From Methylococcaceae bacterium (GTDB taxonomy: Bacteria; Pseudomonadota; Gammaproteobacteria; Methylococcales; Methylomonadaceae): a stretch of 64,000 nucleotides of DNA. Every line of letters begins with the position of its first letter. Positions within the stretch are counted from its first letter, which is position 1. Below are positions 26,037 through 35,434 of the stretch, piece by piece. Both the position numbers and the translations under genes were made by a program. Below the pieces are notes generated by a model. That model ran no database searches. It worked only from the letters and a program-made list of their open reading frames with translations, and was not told the DNA's origin. The stretch spans positions 62,001-126,000 of the forward strand of contig JAKIUK010000002.1 in NCBI GenBank assembly GCA_021647585.1. Reading direction: 5' to 3'.

Positions 26037-26280
26037 GAAATGACCATAACCTGTTTATTTAAAAAATTAATTCTACAGATTTCATCAGAGATCAGGAATG
26101 TTTTTTATTACAATCTCGTTTTGCAGTTCTTTAGTATAGTTTGTAACAATCTATATACTCCTATGTGGGGTAAACGCACACTGCTATAATTACCAAAGTA
26201 TTTTGCTCATAGTTGATCTGACTTAGAGTAATAACTTAATTTTTCTTTGGATAAATTATCTCAAACACAATACTAAATAA

Positions 26281-27591
26281 ATGTCAGAACAATTTATTTC
26301 ATTATTTTCTATCACTGCCTGGAAACAACGCCTGGTGTTTTGGGTTGGTGCTATTTTTGTAGGTTTACTTATCGTTGCAATGACCCTGTTAAGTGAATGG
26401 GCTGGAGAAACCTATCGCGAAATTTCGAAACAGCATTTTTGGTTTAACTTTATTATTGCTCCCATTGGACTTAGTTTTACTGCATGGATCACCTTTCGTT
26501 TTTTCCCTGGTTCTGAACGCAGCGGTATTCCACAAGTAAAAACTGCACTTGAAATTACAGGGAATTTAGATGACAGGACAAAGTTAATCTCTTTAAAAAT
26601 TGCCTTAGGCAAAATGTTGCTTCCTATTATGGGCTTACTATCAGGTGCTTCGGTTGGATTTGGAGGGCCAGCCGTTCATGTTGGGGCTTCGTTTATGGCT
26701 TCTTTGGGAAAAGCCGTTAAATTCCCACCCCACTACATGGAAAAAGGGCTTATTCTGGCAGGAAGTGCTGCGGGTTTTGCGGCCATGTTCAGTGCACCAT
26801 TAGCAGGCATTATTTTTGCAATAGAAGAAATGGGCCGTGCTCTGGAAGAAAAAATCAGTAGTCTGGTGTTAACGGCAATCATTTTTTCCGGTGTAACCGC
26901 TTATGCATTATTAAATAATTACATTTTTTTTAGTGACAAATCATTTATCATGCCCTGGAGTCAAAGCTGGATAGCTGTACCACTGTGTGGCATCGTCGGT
27001 GGTTTTTTAGGGGGTATTTTCAGTAAAATCATTATAAGTGGTGGGCGCTTCCTTAACCGAACCGGCCTACACATTGTAATAATAGCCTTCGCCTGTGGCG
27101 GAATCATTGCAATTCTTGGTTATTATTCTAATGGAGATTCTTTTGGTACCGGCTATTCCCAAGCTAAAGCCATTTTGACTAACGCTGAAACTATGGATCC
27201 TTTTTTTCCACTTTATAAAATGCTAGCTACTTGCGCTACTTTTTTTAGTGGTATTCCCAGTGGTATTTTCGTTCCATCCATTGCAACTGGAGCTGGTTTT
27301 GGAGTAAATCTTGCAACTTGGTTTCCTGTAGCACCCGTTTCTGCAATGATTTTACTAACCATAACTGCATATTTTTCCGGCATGTTGCAATCCCCACTCA
27401 CTTCTTTCGTCATAGTAATGGAAATGACAGGTAGCCATGAAATATTAATTCCATTGATGGCAACTGCTTTTTTTGCTACTGGTACATCAAAATTAATTAA
27501 TCCTGTACCTCTCTATCGGGCACTCTGCAATTCGTATATTCAACCTGTAAAACAGGTCATAAAAGATGAAGAAAATATCAATGGCAGTTAA
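26281..27591 (+). CDS. ClC-family chloride channel/transporter
   Basis: 436 residues with about ten or more membrane helices. The four selectivity segments can be placed: SGIPQ at 81-85 (GSGIP in E. coli), GFGGP at 126-130 (GREGP in E. coli), and GIFVPSIATGAG in the second half. The gating glutamate of ClC-ec1 (E148) corresponds to G128 here, whereas the internal EE pair (IEEM, 181-184) is kept. Loss of the gate glutamate usually means an ungated or channel-like conductor rather than a proton exchanger. No CBS domains. The start has no clear ribosome site. The next gene overlaps by 26 bp. Confidence 0.92.
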   Translation: MSEQFISLFSITAWKQRLVFWVGAIFVGLLIVAMTLLSEWAGETYREISKQHFWFNFIIAPIGLSFTAWITFRFFPGSERSGIPQVKTALEITGNLDDRTKLISLKIALGKMLLPIMGLLSGASVGFGGPAVHVGASFMASLGKAVKFPPHYMEKGLILAGSAAGFAAMFSAPLAGIIFAIEEMGRALEEKISSLVLTAIIFSGVTAYALLNNYIFFSDKSFIMPWSQSWIAVPLCGIVGGFLGGIFSKIIISGGRFLNRTGLHIVIIAFACGGIIAILGYYSNGDSFGTGYSQAKAILTNAETMDPFFPLYKMLATCATFFSGIPSGIFVPSIATGAGFGVNLATWFPVAPVSAMILLTITAYFSGMLQSPLTSFVIVMEMTGSHEILIPLMATAFFATGTSKLINPVPLYRALCNSYIQPVKQVIKDEENINGS

Positions 27592-28081
27592 AAACAGACT
27601 CCCTTTGATTTTGCTAATCGGATGCATACTAATCATTTTATTGCTTTGGCAAACACAAAGAATAACGCCAGCTCCTGCTGTCACCTTTACGACTATTACA
27701 GGAAAAATAATTAAATTAGCCCAGTTACGGGGCCACCCCGTTATTATTACCTTCTGGGCAACTGATTGTGCTGGTTGTATAAAAGAAATACCCCATCTGA
27801 TTGAGCTATATAATCAGTTTCACCCTAAAGGTTTGGAAATCATAGCCGTTGCCATGTATTACGACCCACCCAGTCATGTGGTTGCAATGACTAATGCCAG
27901 ACAACTGCCGTATAATGTTGCATTAGATTTAACAGCAGAACATGCCATGGCCTTTGGACAGGTCAGATTAACACCTACAACATTTTTGATATCGGCTACA
28001 GGTAATATAGTTTTTCAAAAAACAGGTACTTTTGACTTCATTAAAATGAAACAGCGGTTAAACAATTTGATACAAGGATAA
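27566..28081 (+). CDS. membrane-anchored thioredoxin-like (TlpA/ResA-type) protein
   Basis: 171 residues. An N-terminal membrane anchor (about 11-29) is followed by a thioredoxin fold with WATDCAGC, active-site cysteines C68 and C71, KEIPHL after it, and the cis-proline region LTPTTFLI. Such anchored periplasmic thioredoxins reduce apocytochrome c or other exported thiols. The first ATG (27566) overlaps the ClC gene by 26 bp; the ATG at 27581 is an alternative. hemJ follows 5 bp downstream, linking it loosely with haem metabolism. Confidence 0.88.
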   Translation: MKKISMAVKNRLPLILLIGCILIILLLWQTQRITPAPAVTFTTITGKIIKLAQLRGHPVIITFWATDCAGCIKEIPHLIELYNQFHPKGLEIIAVAMYYDPPSHVVAMTNARQLPYNVALDLTAEHAMAFGQVRLTPTTFLISATGNIVFQKTGTFDFIKMKQRLNNLIQG

Positions 28082-28086
28082 CAATT

Positions 28087-28512
28087 ATGCTCTGGTTAAA
28101 AGCGTTACACCTCATCTTTATGGTTACTTGGTTTGCAGGACTTTTCTATTTACCCCGCCTATTTGTCTATCATGCCATGAGTGATGATGAAATAAGTAAT
28201 GAGCGTTTCAAAGTAATGGAACGTAAACTGTTTTTTGGCATTATGACACCCGGAATGATTATAACTTTCATCTTTGGTATCTGGATGTTGGGCGATTATG
28301 CCTGGGAACTTTATTCTGCAACAGGATGGTTACATAGCAAATTGACCTTATTGCTATTGTTGGTTGTTTATCATGGATTCTGTGGTAAATGGTTATTAGA
28401 TTTTAAACATGATAGAAACCAACATTCGCATGTTTTTTACCGCTGGATGAATGAAGTACCTGTACTATTTTTAGTGGGAATTATCATCCTGGCAGTGGTT
28501 AAACCCTTTTAA
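28087..28512 (+). CDS. hemJ: protoporphyrinogen IX oxidase HemJ
   Basis: The membrane-bound, non-HemY/HemG enzyme that oxidises protoporphyrinogen IX to protoporphyrin IX in haem synthesis. 141 residues, four membrane helices. The start MLWLKALHLIFMVTWFAGLF with H8 and the following LPRLFVYHA are diagnostic of the HemJ (UPF0093) family, as are GWLHSKLTLL and YHGFCGKW in the third helix region. It stands 5 bp after the thioredoxin-like gene, forming a ClC-TlpA-HemJ transcription unit. Confidence 0.93.
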   Translation: MLWLKALHLIFMVTWFAGLFYLPRLFVYHAMSDDEISNERFKVMERKLFFGIMTPGMIITFIFGIWMLGDYAWELYSATGWLHSKLTLLLLLVVYHGFCGKWLLDFKHDRNQHSHVFYRWMNEVPVLFLVGIIILAVVKPF

Positions 28513-29348
28513 ATCTAAGTAACAGGGAGCAAGCGCCACCTAATTTCACATAGCGGCATCTCTGTATGGTTTCTTTGGATATATTCGATAAGTAATTGCT
28601 ATTAATATTAATATTTTTACTTTTGGATATGTCAGCACCTTCGCTCCATTTCCATTACAGAAACTTCATCACTACTACAGTGGGTCTGCCCCTGTGTTTT
28701 GTATCGGTACTCAGATCCTTGTAGGGACTCCACTTGGATTGCTCACTTACCCTAATTGGTTATAGTTATAAAGATTTCTCCCGCTGGTCGAAATGACTCT
28801 CAACCACTATGGACTGGAAGTCGTTATGTTGTTAAACAATGTATCGTTCTGCGATGCTATTTTAATTGCTAAAGCCTTGCACTGAAAGTGCATAGTTTTA
28901 AACTAGCGATTTGGGACAATAAAATCAGTTGTATCAAAGCGCGAAAACTTTTTGTACGTCATCAGATTTTTTTTGTATTGCTAATCAGTATAAAATAATC
29001 AACAAAACTGACTCAAAATGGGTTTCCCTCACTACAGTTTCTATTCTCGGACAGCCTCCTAGAGTCAATTAAATTTAACAAAGACAAGTAAACATAACCT
29101 TGCTGGATACCGTAGTTAATGGATGAGATTAAAAAATTAAAGCAATCGTAATAAACCACACTGTAAAGCTCCCTAAAGTCCGCTCTATGTGGGTTTAATT
29201 CAAATTCACTTCACTTTTAAGTACCCCTGTAGTTAATTCTAGAGTAAAGAACCATAGATATTTTGAGTACACTGTAGAAATTAACTGTAATTTGCTGTCA
29301 ACTGAACGATGAACTATCATAAAGTATAATCATAGTAAATGAAGGTAT
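28513..29348. other. 836-bp intergenic region without a credible gene
   Basis: No reading frame longer than about 45 codons with coding character on either strand. A perfect palindrome, TGCACTGAAAGTGCA, lies at 28878-28892, followed by TAGTTTTA. TATAAT at 29325-29330 stands 33 bases before the next gene and could be a -10 box, but no fitting -35 is seen. The stretch about 28630-28760 has a different composition (more C, short broken frames) and may be a decayed gene. Confidence 0.5.
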
Positions 29349-29357
29349 TTGTTTTAC

Positions 29358-30353
29358 ATGTTACTCATTAAATTTGCTAGACATTCTAATTTCTTACACC
29401 TTATCTCTTTTTTAGGACTCATCCTTATTATCGGGTGTGAACCTCGGCCACATAATATTTTAAAAATAGGCACTAATCTTTGGCTAGGTTATGAACCACT
29501 TTACCTTGCGCAAAGCCTGGATTTTTTTGATAACAAAGCTATCAAGCTAATTGAAATGCCTTCAGCAACTGAAGTGTCTCATGCTTTTCGTAACAAAACT
29601 CTGGATGTTGCTGCGCTTACATTGGATGAATCTTTAGTTTTATTGCAGTATGCCCCCGATCTTAGGATTATTTTAGTGATGGACGTTTCTAAGGGCGCTG
29701 ATGTTTTATTAGCCAGACCTGCAATACAATCCTTATCGGAACTTAAAGGTAAACGTATAGGCGTTGAGAATACTGCTGTTGGTGCAATCCTGCTGGATGC
29801 TGCCTTGCAGGTGGCTAGTTTGAATATTACCGATATAAACTTCCTTTCTATTATGGCTGATCATCATGAATCTGCTTATAATGAGGGACGAGTAGATGCA
29901 ATTGTTACCTTTGAACCCCATAAAAGCAGACTTATATCACTAGGCGCTAAAAAGTTATTTGATAGCACTCAAATTCCAGGACGTATTGTGGATGTGTTGG
30001 TCACCAGACAATCAGTCATAGATAATCAAAAAGAATTATTGAAAGTAATAGTTGCTGGTCACTTGAAGGCACTAGAATATATCCAGCAGCAACCTGTAGA
30101 GGCAGCTAAGCGTATAGCTCCACGTTTAGCCGTTCAAAATACTGAAGTGATGAAACAATTTGATGGCATCAGCTTGCCCGGAATACTTGAAAACCGACTT
30201 TTTCTTGCATTACAAAGTCCGACTTTATCAAAATCGATTGAAGAATTAAAAATACTAATGAGTAAAAAACAACTTTTGTTTAAAGCTATCGATACTTCTC
30301 AGCTGATAAATGACAGCTTGTTGCCAACATTAAATAGCAATGGAGACTCCTGA
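29358..30353 (+). CDS. periplasmic substrate-binding lipoprotein (SsuA/NrtA/ThiY-like)
   Basis: 331 residues from the ATG at 29358 (a TTG at 29349 closer to GAAGG is an alternative start). The signal peptide ends in a lipobox LIIGC, so C27 would be lipidated. The mature protein has the NMT1/SsuA-type fold: GTNLWLGYEPLYLAQ near the start, then DVAALTLDE, ELKGKRIGVENTAVGA and VDAIVTFEPH. Such proteins bind sulphonates, nitrate, pyrimidines or similar small molecules. No ABC permease or ATPase gene is adjacent; a large cyclic-di-GMP sensor gene follows 6 bp after it. It is therefore more likely a sensory partner than a transport component. Confidence 0.88.
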   Translation: MLLIKFARHSNFLHLISFLGLILIIGCEPRPHNILKIGTNLWLGYEPLYLAQSLDFFDNKAIKLIEMPSATEVSHAFRNKTLDVAALTLDESLVLLQYAPDLRIILVMDVSKGADVLLARPAIQSLSELKGKRIGVENTAVGAILLDAALQVASLNITDINFLSIMADHHESAYNEGRVDAIVTFEPHKSRLISLGAKKLFDSTQIPGRIVDVLVTRQSVIDNQKELLKVIVAGHLKALEYIQQQPVEAAKRIAPRLAVQNTEVMKQFDGISLPGILENRLFLALQSPTLSKSIEELKILMSKKQLLFKAIDTSQLINDSLLPTLNSNGDS

Positions 30354-30359
30354 TTTTCC

Positions 30360-33300
30360 ATGAACAATAAAACCCGCTCCTACCAATTAAAATTTTGGCT
30401 ACCCATCAGTAGTTTTATTATCTTTGCCAGTTTGTTATCCAGCATTATTTACTTTAATTATCACTATGATTTAGCGTTACTACATCAACAAACCGAACAA
30501 AAAATTCAATCGCAGATGCAACGTTTGCAATTGAGGTTAGAAGTACTTCTACTACAAAAGAATAACAGTAATATTGAACGTGAATTAAGCTATATTAATT
30601 TAATACCTCAAACTGAGGTAATTGTACTCGTTGATACTAATGGAAAAATACTCATTGCAAATAATCGTAGCTGGAAAAACAAATTTGCAAAAGATCTAAT
30701 TCCCGAATTTACTTTAAATCAATTCAATAAAGCCCAAGAAAATTTCGATATAACCATCCTGAATAATAACGAGTCCAATCGATATTTTGTATACACTCCC
30801 ATTAATCTACCCACAACTCCCGATCAACTCCGAATACACCATGTAGGCGTACTCTATTTTATATATGACAACACAACTGCTTACCAGGCTATTCTTAGAC
30901 ACTCTTTAATCAATAGTGTATTAAGTTGTATTATTGTCATGTTTTCAATGTTCCTATTGTTATTATTTCAACACTTCACTATTAACAATCCGTTAAACCG
31001 CCTAATTCGATTTACCGAAGAAATAGGTAAGGGTGACTTTTCTATTGCCAATCCATTGTTTGGGAAAGGCGAATTAATGTTGTTAGGAGAAACACTAGAA
31101 CGAACCAGCCAATTACTTGAACAACGTGAACAAAATCTTGCGGTTACCTTAAACAGTATTGGTGATGCCGTCATTACTACAGATATTCAAGGTCAAGTTA
31201 CCCGTATGAACCCGGTAGCAGAACAGCTTACTGGCTGGCTATTGACTGAAGCAAAAGGACTACCATTAAAAACCATCTTTCCTATTATTGATGCCTCTAC
31301 GCGTGAACCCATTGCCAACCCAGTAGATAAAGTTATTTCCACGGGTGAAACAATATATCTTTCTAACCACACTACTTTAATTGCCAAAGATGGATCTGAA
31401 TATCAAATTGCTGACTCTGCTGCCCCTATCCGTAATACACTTAACAACATTCTGGGAATGGTTCTGGTGTTTAACGATGTAACAGAAAAATATCGAATCC
31501 GCGAACAACTCAACCGTAGTTTGCAACGTTTATCTCTGCACTGGCAAGACACTCCTTTAGGCATCATTGAATTGAATACAGCTTTTGAATTAGTTGATTT
31601 AAATCCTGCAGCAGAGCACATGTTTGGATTCACTAAAGCAGAAATTCATGGTCAGCATATAACTAAAAACATACTGCCTGAAACTGCCAGAGCAGCCGTA
31701 GATAAAATATGGGCTGATTTATTAACCAATACAGGTGGCCGACGAAGTTTGAATGAAAATATAACGAAAGATGGGCGTACCATTCTTTGTGAATGGTATA
31801 ACACCCCGCTGATTAATGAGGAAGATAAGGTAATAGGCGTTTCATCTTTGGTAATGGATGTTACAAAAAAGCAAAAAACAGAAGAACAGCTTCGTCTCTC
31901 TTCGCGCGTATTCAGTGATACCCATGAAGGTATTATTATTACCGATGCAAAAGCCAATATTATCGATGTAAATCCTGCCTTCTGTCACATTACCGGATAT
32001 AGTCGCGAAGAAGCGATAGGTAAAAACCCTAAATTTCTAAGTTCAGGAAAACAAAGTCCCGATTTTTATAGTGATCTGTGGTGTGCGCTTGGTGAACATG
32101 GTCATTGGCAAGGTGAAATTTGGAATCGAAAAAAGGATGGCTCGTTATACGCAGAATTACTGACTATCTCAGAGATTAAAGATAACGAAGATGTTATTCT
32201 CCAATATGTGGGGTTATTTTCAGATATTACTCACATCAAACAACAACAAGAAAAACTGTTACAAATGGCGCATTATGATGTGCTAACACAATTACCTAAT
32301 CGAGTACTGCTTGAGGATCGATACATCCAGGCCCAGGCTCATTGCAATCGAAAAGATTCTTTGCTGGCAGTTTGCTTTCTTGATCTGGATAACTTCAAAC
32401 CCGTCAATGATCGCTATGGACATGGTGCTGGTGATCAGTTACTTATTGATGTTGCAGAGCGTATCAATGCCATTATAAGAGAAGAGGATACTGTTTCACG
32501 TCAAGGTGGAGACGAGTTTGCCCTTTTACTCGGTGACATAGAATCCATTGCCCTTTGTGAACAATTACTTGAACGCATTCTTCATTCCCTTGCACAACCT
32601 TATTTCATTGACGATCAATCAGTCTCTATAAGCGCATCTATCGGAGTCAGCCTGTATCCTAAAGATGATGCTAACTTGGATACCTTGATGCGACATGCTG
32701 ATCAGGCAATGTATCAAGCAAAATTGGCAGGCCGAAATAATTACAGCTTTTTTAATGCTGAGCAAAACCAACGAACCATTCAGAAAAACAATCAGCTTAA
32801 GGAATTAAAAAGTGCATTATTAAATAATGAATTTTGTTTATATTATCAACCTAAAGTTGATATGAGGACCGGTAAAGTATTTGGAGCGGAAGCGCTGATC
32901 CGCTGGCTACACCCTGAAAAAGGACTGATCCCTCCTCTTAAGTTCTTACCCGTTATTGAAGACACGGAGTTAGAAATACTGATTGGTGACTGGGTTGTTG
33001 ATGAGGCCATAAAACAATTAGATAAATGGAAACATCAAGGAATTAACTTAGAAGTCAGTATCAATATATCTTCCTATCATCTTCAATCTCCCTTGTTTGT
33101 TGCTAATATGGCACATGCATTGGCTAGATTTCCCAATGTTGACTCATCCACCCTTCAACTAGAAATTCTGGAAAGTAGTGCATTAGGTGACATAAAATCG
33201 ATTAGCCATATTATAAAAACCTGCATGCATACTTTAGGTATCAATATTGCACTTGATGATTTTGGTACAGGTTATTCTTCCCTGACACACTTGAGAAACC

Positions 33301-33935
33301 TATTTGCTAAAACTATAAAAATAGACCAGTCTTTTGTCAGAGATGTACTGGATGACCCAAGTGACTATGCCATTATTGATGGAATTATTGGCTTAGCACA
33401 TTCATTTTACCGTGATGTCATTGCCGAAGGTGTTGAAACAACCGAGCATGGCTTAATGCTACTCATCATGGGCTGCCATAATGCACAAGGTTACGGCATA
33501 GCCAAACCAATGCCTGCTAGTGATTTCCCTAATTGGTTAGATAACTACATTCCTAATCAAGAATGGCTAGCCTATGGAAAGAAAGTCCGTACTCAAAAAG
33601 AAACCAGAATAAAACTATGCAGACTTACTCTAAAGCAGTGGCAGGAACATTTTGAGTTTAATATACAATCTTCACCCGATAAAGTTGAACACTGGCCAAT
33701 ACCAATTAAAACCAAGTGCCACTGTGGAGTATGGATCAAACGGGCAAAAGAAGATCTTCTATTAGAAGAAAACTATTTAAAAATACTTGAAAATCAACAT
33801 AATTCGATGCACACAATTGCCGATAATTTATTCAATAAATATCAGAAAGGAGAATTTGATGCCGCAAGAGATGGACTTACACGGCTAAGAACTGCCTTTG
33901 AGAAGATAACTCATGTTTTAGAGCAGTGTGAATAG
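30360..33935 (+). CDS. PAS-GGDEF-EAL sensor with C-terminal CZB zinc-binding domain
   Basis: 1191 residues. Membrane segment about 13-33, periplasmic domain to about 182, second membrane segment to about 205, HAMP about 206-258, three PAS domains (about 262-375, 390-505, 513-625), GGDEF with an intact motif at 716-720 (RQGGDEFALLL), EAL intact at 844-846 (GAEALIRW) with DDFGTGYSSL and AEGVE, then a C-terminal helical domain from about 1090. That domain has CHCGVW (C1120) and HNSMH (H1147, H1151), matching the Cx(L)GxW and HxxxH parts of the chemoreceptor zinc-binding (CZB) motif, with H1097 as the likely first ligand. Both catalytic domains appear active. Confidence 0.93.
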   Translation: MNNKTRSYQLKFWLPISSFIIFASLLSSIIYFNYHYDLALLHQQTEQKIQSQMQRLQLRLEVLLLQKNNSNIERELSYINLIPQTEVIVLVDTNGKILIANNRSWKNKFAKDLIPEFTLNQFNKAQENFDITILNNNESNRYFVYTPINLPTTPDQLRIHHVGVLYFIYDNTTAYQAILRHSLINSVLSCIIVMFSMFLLLLFQHFTINNPLNRLIRFTEEIGKGDFSIANPLFGKGELMLLGETLERTSQLLEQREQNLAVTLNSIGDAVITTDIQGQVTRMNPVAEQLTGWLLTEAKGLPLKTIFPIIDASTREPIANPVDKVISTGETIYLSNHTTLIAKDGSEYQIADSAAPIRNTLNNILGMVLVFNDVTEKYRIREQLNRSLQRLSLHWQDTPLGIIELNTAFELVDLNPAAEHMFGFTKAEIHGQHITKNILPETARAAVDKIWADLLTNTGGRRSLNENITKDGRTILCEWYNTPLINEEDKVIGVSSLVMDVTKKQKTEEQLRLSSRVFSDTHEGIIITDAKANIIDVNPAFCHITGYSREEAIGKNPKFLSSGKQSPDFYSDLWCALGEHGHWQGEIWNRKKDGSLYAELLTISEIKDNEDVILQYVGLFSDITHIKQQQEKLLQMAHYDVLTQLPNRVLLEDRYIQAQAHCNRKDSLLAVCFLDLDNFKPVNDRYGHGAGDQLLIDVAERINAIIREEDTVSRQGGDEFALLLGDIESIALCEQLLERILHSLAQPYFIDDQSVSISASIGVSLYPKDDANLDTLMRHADQAMYQAKLAGRNNYSFFNAEQNQRTIQKNNQLKELKSALLNNEFCLYYQPKVDMRTGKVFGAEALIRWLHPEKGLIPPLKFLPVIEDTELEILIGDWVVDEAIKQLDKWKHQGINLEVSINISSYHLQSPLFVANMAHALARFPNVDSSTLQLEILESSALGDIKSISHIIKTCMHTLGINIALDDFGTGYSSLTHLRNLFAKTIKIDQSFVRDVLDDPSDYAIIDGIIGLAHSFYRDVIAEGVETTEHGLMLLIMGCHNAQGYGIAKPMPASDFPNWLDNYIPNQEWLAYGKKVRTQKETRIKLCRLTLKQWQEHFEFNIQSSPDKVEHWPIPIKTKCHCGVWIKRAKEDLLLEENYLKILENQHNSMHTIADNLFNKYQKGEFDAARDGLTRLRTAFEKITHVLEQCE

Positions 33936-34146
33936 AAATTCGTCAGCGATTTTTTTAACAATATACAAACATACTTTTCTACTTTAATTTCAAACAGTTA
34001 AATTACCACCGAAAAAAACCAACAAAAATACTCAGTCTTATGTGACTTAATCACTGTATTCTAATTTATTATATACTAATATATATCCCGTACTAATGTG
34101 AATTCCCCGTTAATACACCTGTAACTAACAACTGAGGATAATAAAA

Positions 34147-34314
34147 ATGATAGATTTTGTATTAAGTATTTTTTCAACCGTATTGCAAATGGACATGAGA
34201 GACCACCACGACATCCCTTTTGCTCTCCCCTTATTAATGGCCTGCTTTGTGGGTGGCATCATAGGTTTCACCATCCTCAGATTTATTGGTAATGAAAACA
34301 ACGAAACTGATTAA
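34147..34314 (+). CDS. small single-pass membrane protein (55 aa)
   Basis: The ATG at 34147 follows GAGGA at 34134-34138 with an 8-base spacer, a good ribosome site. The product starts MIDFVLSIFSTVLQMDMRDHH, then has a membrane helix (ALPLLMACFVGGIIGFTILR) and a short polar tail. The HH pair before the helix might bind metal or haem, but nothing proves it. Not recognised. It ends 2 bp before the end of the convergent Crp/Fnr gene. Confidence 0.6.
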   Translation: MIDFVLSIFSTVLQMDMRDHHDIPFALPLLMACFVGGIIGFTILRFIGNENNETD

Positions 34315-34316
34315 AC

Positions 34317-35000
34317 TTATCCAATTCTGGTCAGTTTTTTTAGAGCTTCAGCATCAATAATGCTAACTGTTCCTCTATTTAGACTGACCCACCCCTTCGC
34401 CTCAAATTGTTTTAAATGTCTGGAAATAACTTCACGAACAGAACCTAATTTAGTCGCTAATTGTTGATGCGTTATCTTTAGTATTTTTTCTTCCGTCATT
34501 AATAACTCCTTGGCCAAGCGCCAATCGATCCCGGCAAACACCACTTCATCCAGTCGCCCTATTACATTAGATAATCGTGCGGCAAAGTTTTTGAAAACAA
34601 ATTCTCTAAAAAATGCTGATTTTTCCATACAACGGTAAAAACCATGTGAAGAAATAACAAATGCAGATACATCGACTTCAGTAATTGCTTCTGCCGGATA
34701 GTGATCACCACCAAGTAGACAGGAGGTTGTCAACACGCACGAGTCCCCTGGTAACACTTGATACAACAGCATCTCTCTACCACTTTCTGATATTAATTGC
34801 GTTTTTACAGAACCCTTGAGTAATAATAAATAATTTTCACAGGCACTTCCTGAAGCAAAGACCTGCTGCCCAGCAGGTATGTTCACCAATGCAGCACTTT
34901 CCATCAAACTCATCATTGCTGATTCACCACATTGCATAAACTCTGGAAAAAAAGTTTCCCATAATTCTTTATTTTTTAACATTGTTTTGTCCATAATCAC
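34317..35000 (-). CDS. Crp/Fnr family transcriptional regulator
   Basis: 227 residues: an N-terminal cyclic-nucleotide-binding-like barrel (about 25-140; LLLKGSVKTQLISESGRE, LYQVLPGDSC) and a C-terminal helix-turn-helix (about 165-215; ITHQQLATKLGSVREVISRHL). It lacks the N-terminal cysteine cluster of FNR, so it does not carry an iron-sulphur sensor of that type; the effector cannot be read from the sequence. The upstream region between it and the porin gene holds a 287-bp inverted-repeat element that has replaced part of the original promoter spacing. Confidence 0.9.
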   Translation of the reverse strand: MIMDKTMLKNKELWETFFPEFMQCGESAMMSLMESAALVNIPAGQQVFASGSACENYLLLLKGSVKTQLISESGREMLLYQVLPGDSCVLTTSCLLGGDHYPAEAITEVDVSAFVISSHGFYRCMEKSAFFREFVFKNFAARLSNVIGRLDEVVFAGIDWRLAKELLMTEEKILKITHQQLATKLGSVREVISRHLKQFEAKGWVSLNRGTVSIIDAEALKKLTRIG

Positions 35001-35019
35001 ACATTGCTAGTTACTTTAA

Positions 35020-35306
35020 CCTAGAAAAATCAGTTGGGCACGGATTTTGTGGAAAATCTGGGCGAAAGAGACAAAGAATTGCTCGAAGATAAAGCTTCCG
35101 CGTCCTGCTTACGCCCCTTACCTACTTCCATGTAGGCAAAGGCCAAAGTCCTTATCGAGAGCGATTCTGCAGGGTTTTTTGTCCAGATTTCTTCACAAAA
35201 CTGTGAAGCGAAGCTCTCTAACCATCAGGTACGTATTAATACGTTAATATATACTTATTGCTCAATGGTTTATGCACACCCTAAGCGATCAGCTGATTTA
35301 TCTAGG
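35020..35306. mobile_element. 287-bp MITE, diverged second copy
   Basis: Left end CCTAGAAAAATCAGTTGG (35020-35037) is identical to the left end of the element at 12757. The right end TCAGCTGATTTATCTAGG (35289-35306) is its inverted repeat at 15 of 18 positions. Flanks are TTTAA and TTTAT, a near-perfect 5-bp duplication. The internal sequence differs from the first copy apart from short hairpin-like pieces (CTTCCATGTAGG here, CCTCCATGTGG there). No gene inside. Confidence 0.7.
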
Positions 35307-35370
35307 TTTATGCGCTAAATAAATCAATGTAAAGGATAGACTGTTAACTATTACATATTCAAATCGTAGT

Positions 35371-35385
35371 TGCGAATCATTCGCA
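35371..35385. promoter_or_regulatory. predicted Fur box
   Basis: TGCGAATCATTCGCA is a perfect 7-1-7 palindrome of the kind Fur recognises (consensus TGATAATNATTATCA with GC-shifted variants common in gammaproteobacteria). It lies 50 bases before the porin start at 35435 and heads the three-gene operon, which predicts repression by iron. Confidence 0.7.
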
Positions 35386-35434
35386 TTTGCATTATTATGT
35401 GCACAACTTAAATAGTTTATCCTTAATTATTACC

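Noticed and set aside
28878..28892. Palindrome TGCACTGAAAGTGCA as a terminator of hemJ
   Set aside because: It lies 366 bp after the hemJ stop and is followed by only a short T-run; kept as a note, not a terminator call.
34041..34055. TGTGACTTAATCACT as an FNR or CRP site near the small membrane gene
   Set aside because: The 5-base centre gives wrong spacing for CRP (6) and the halves do not fit TTGAT-N4-ATCAA.
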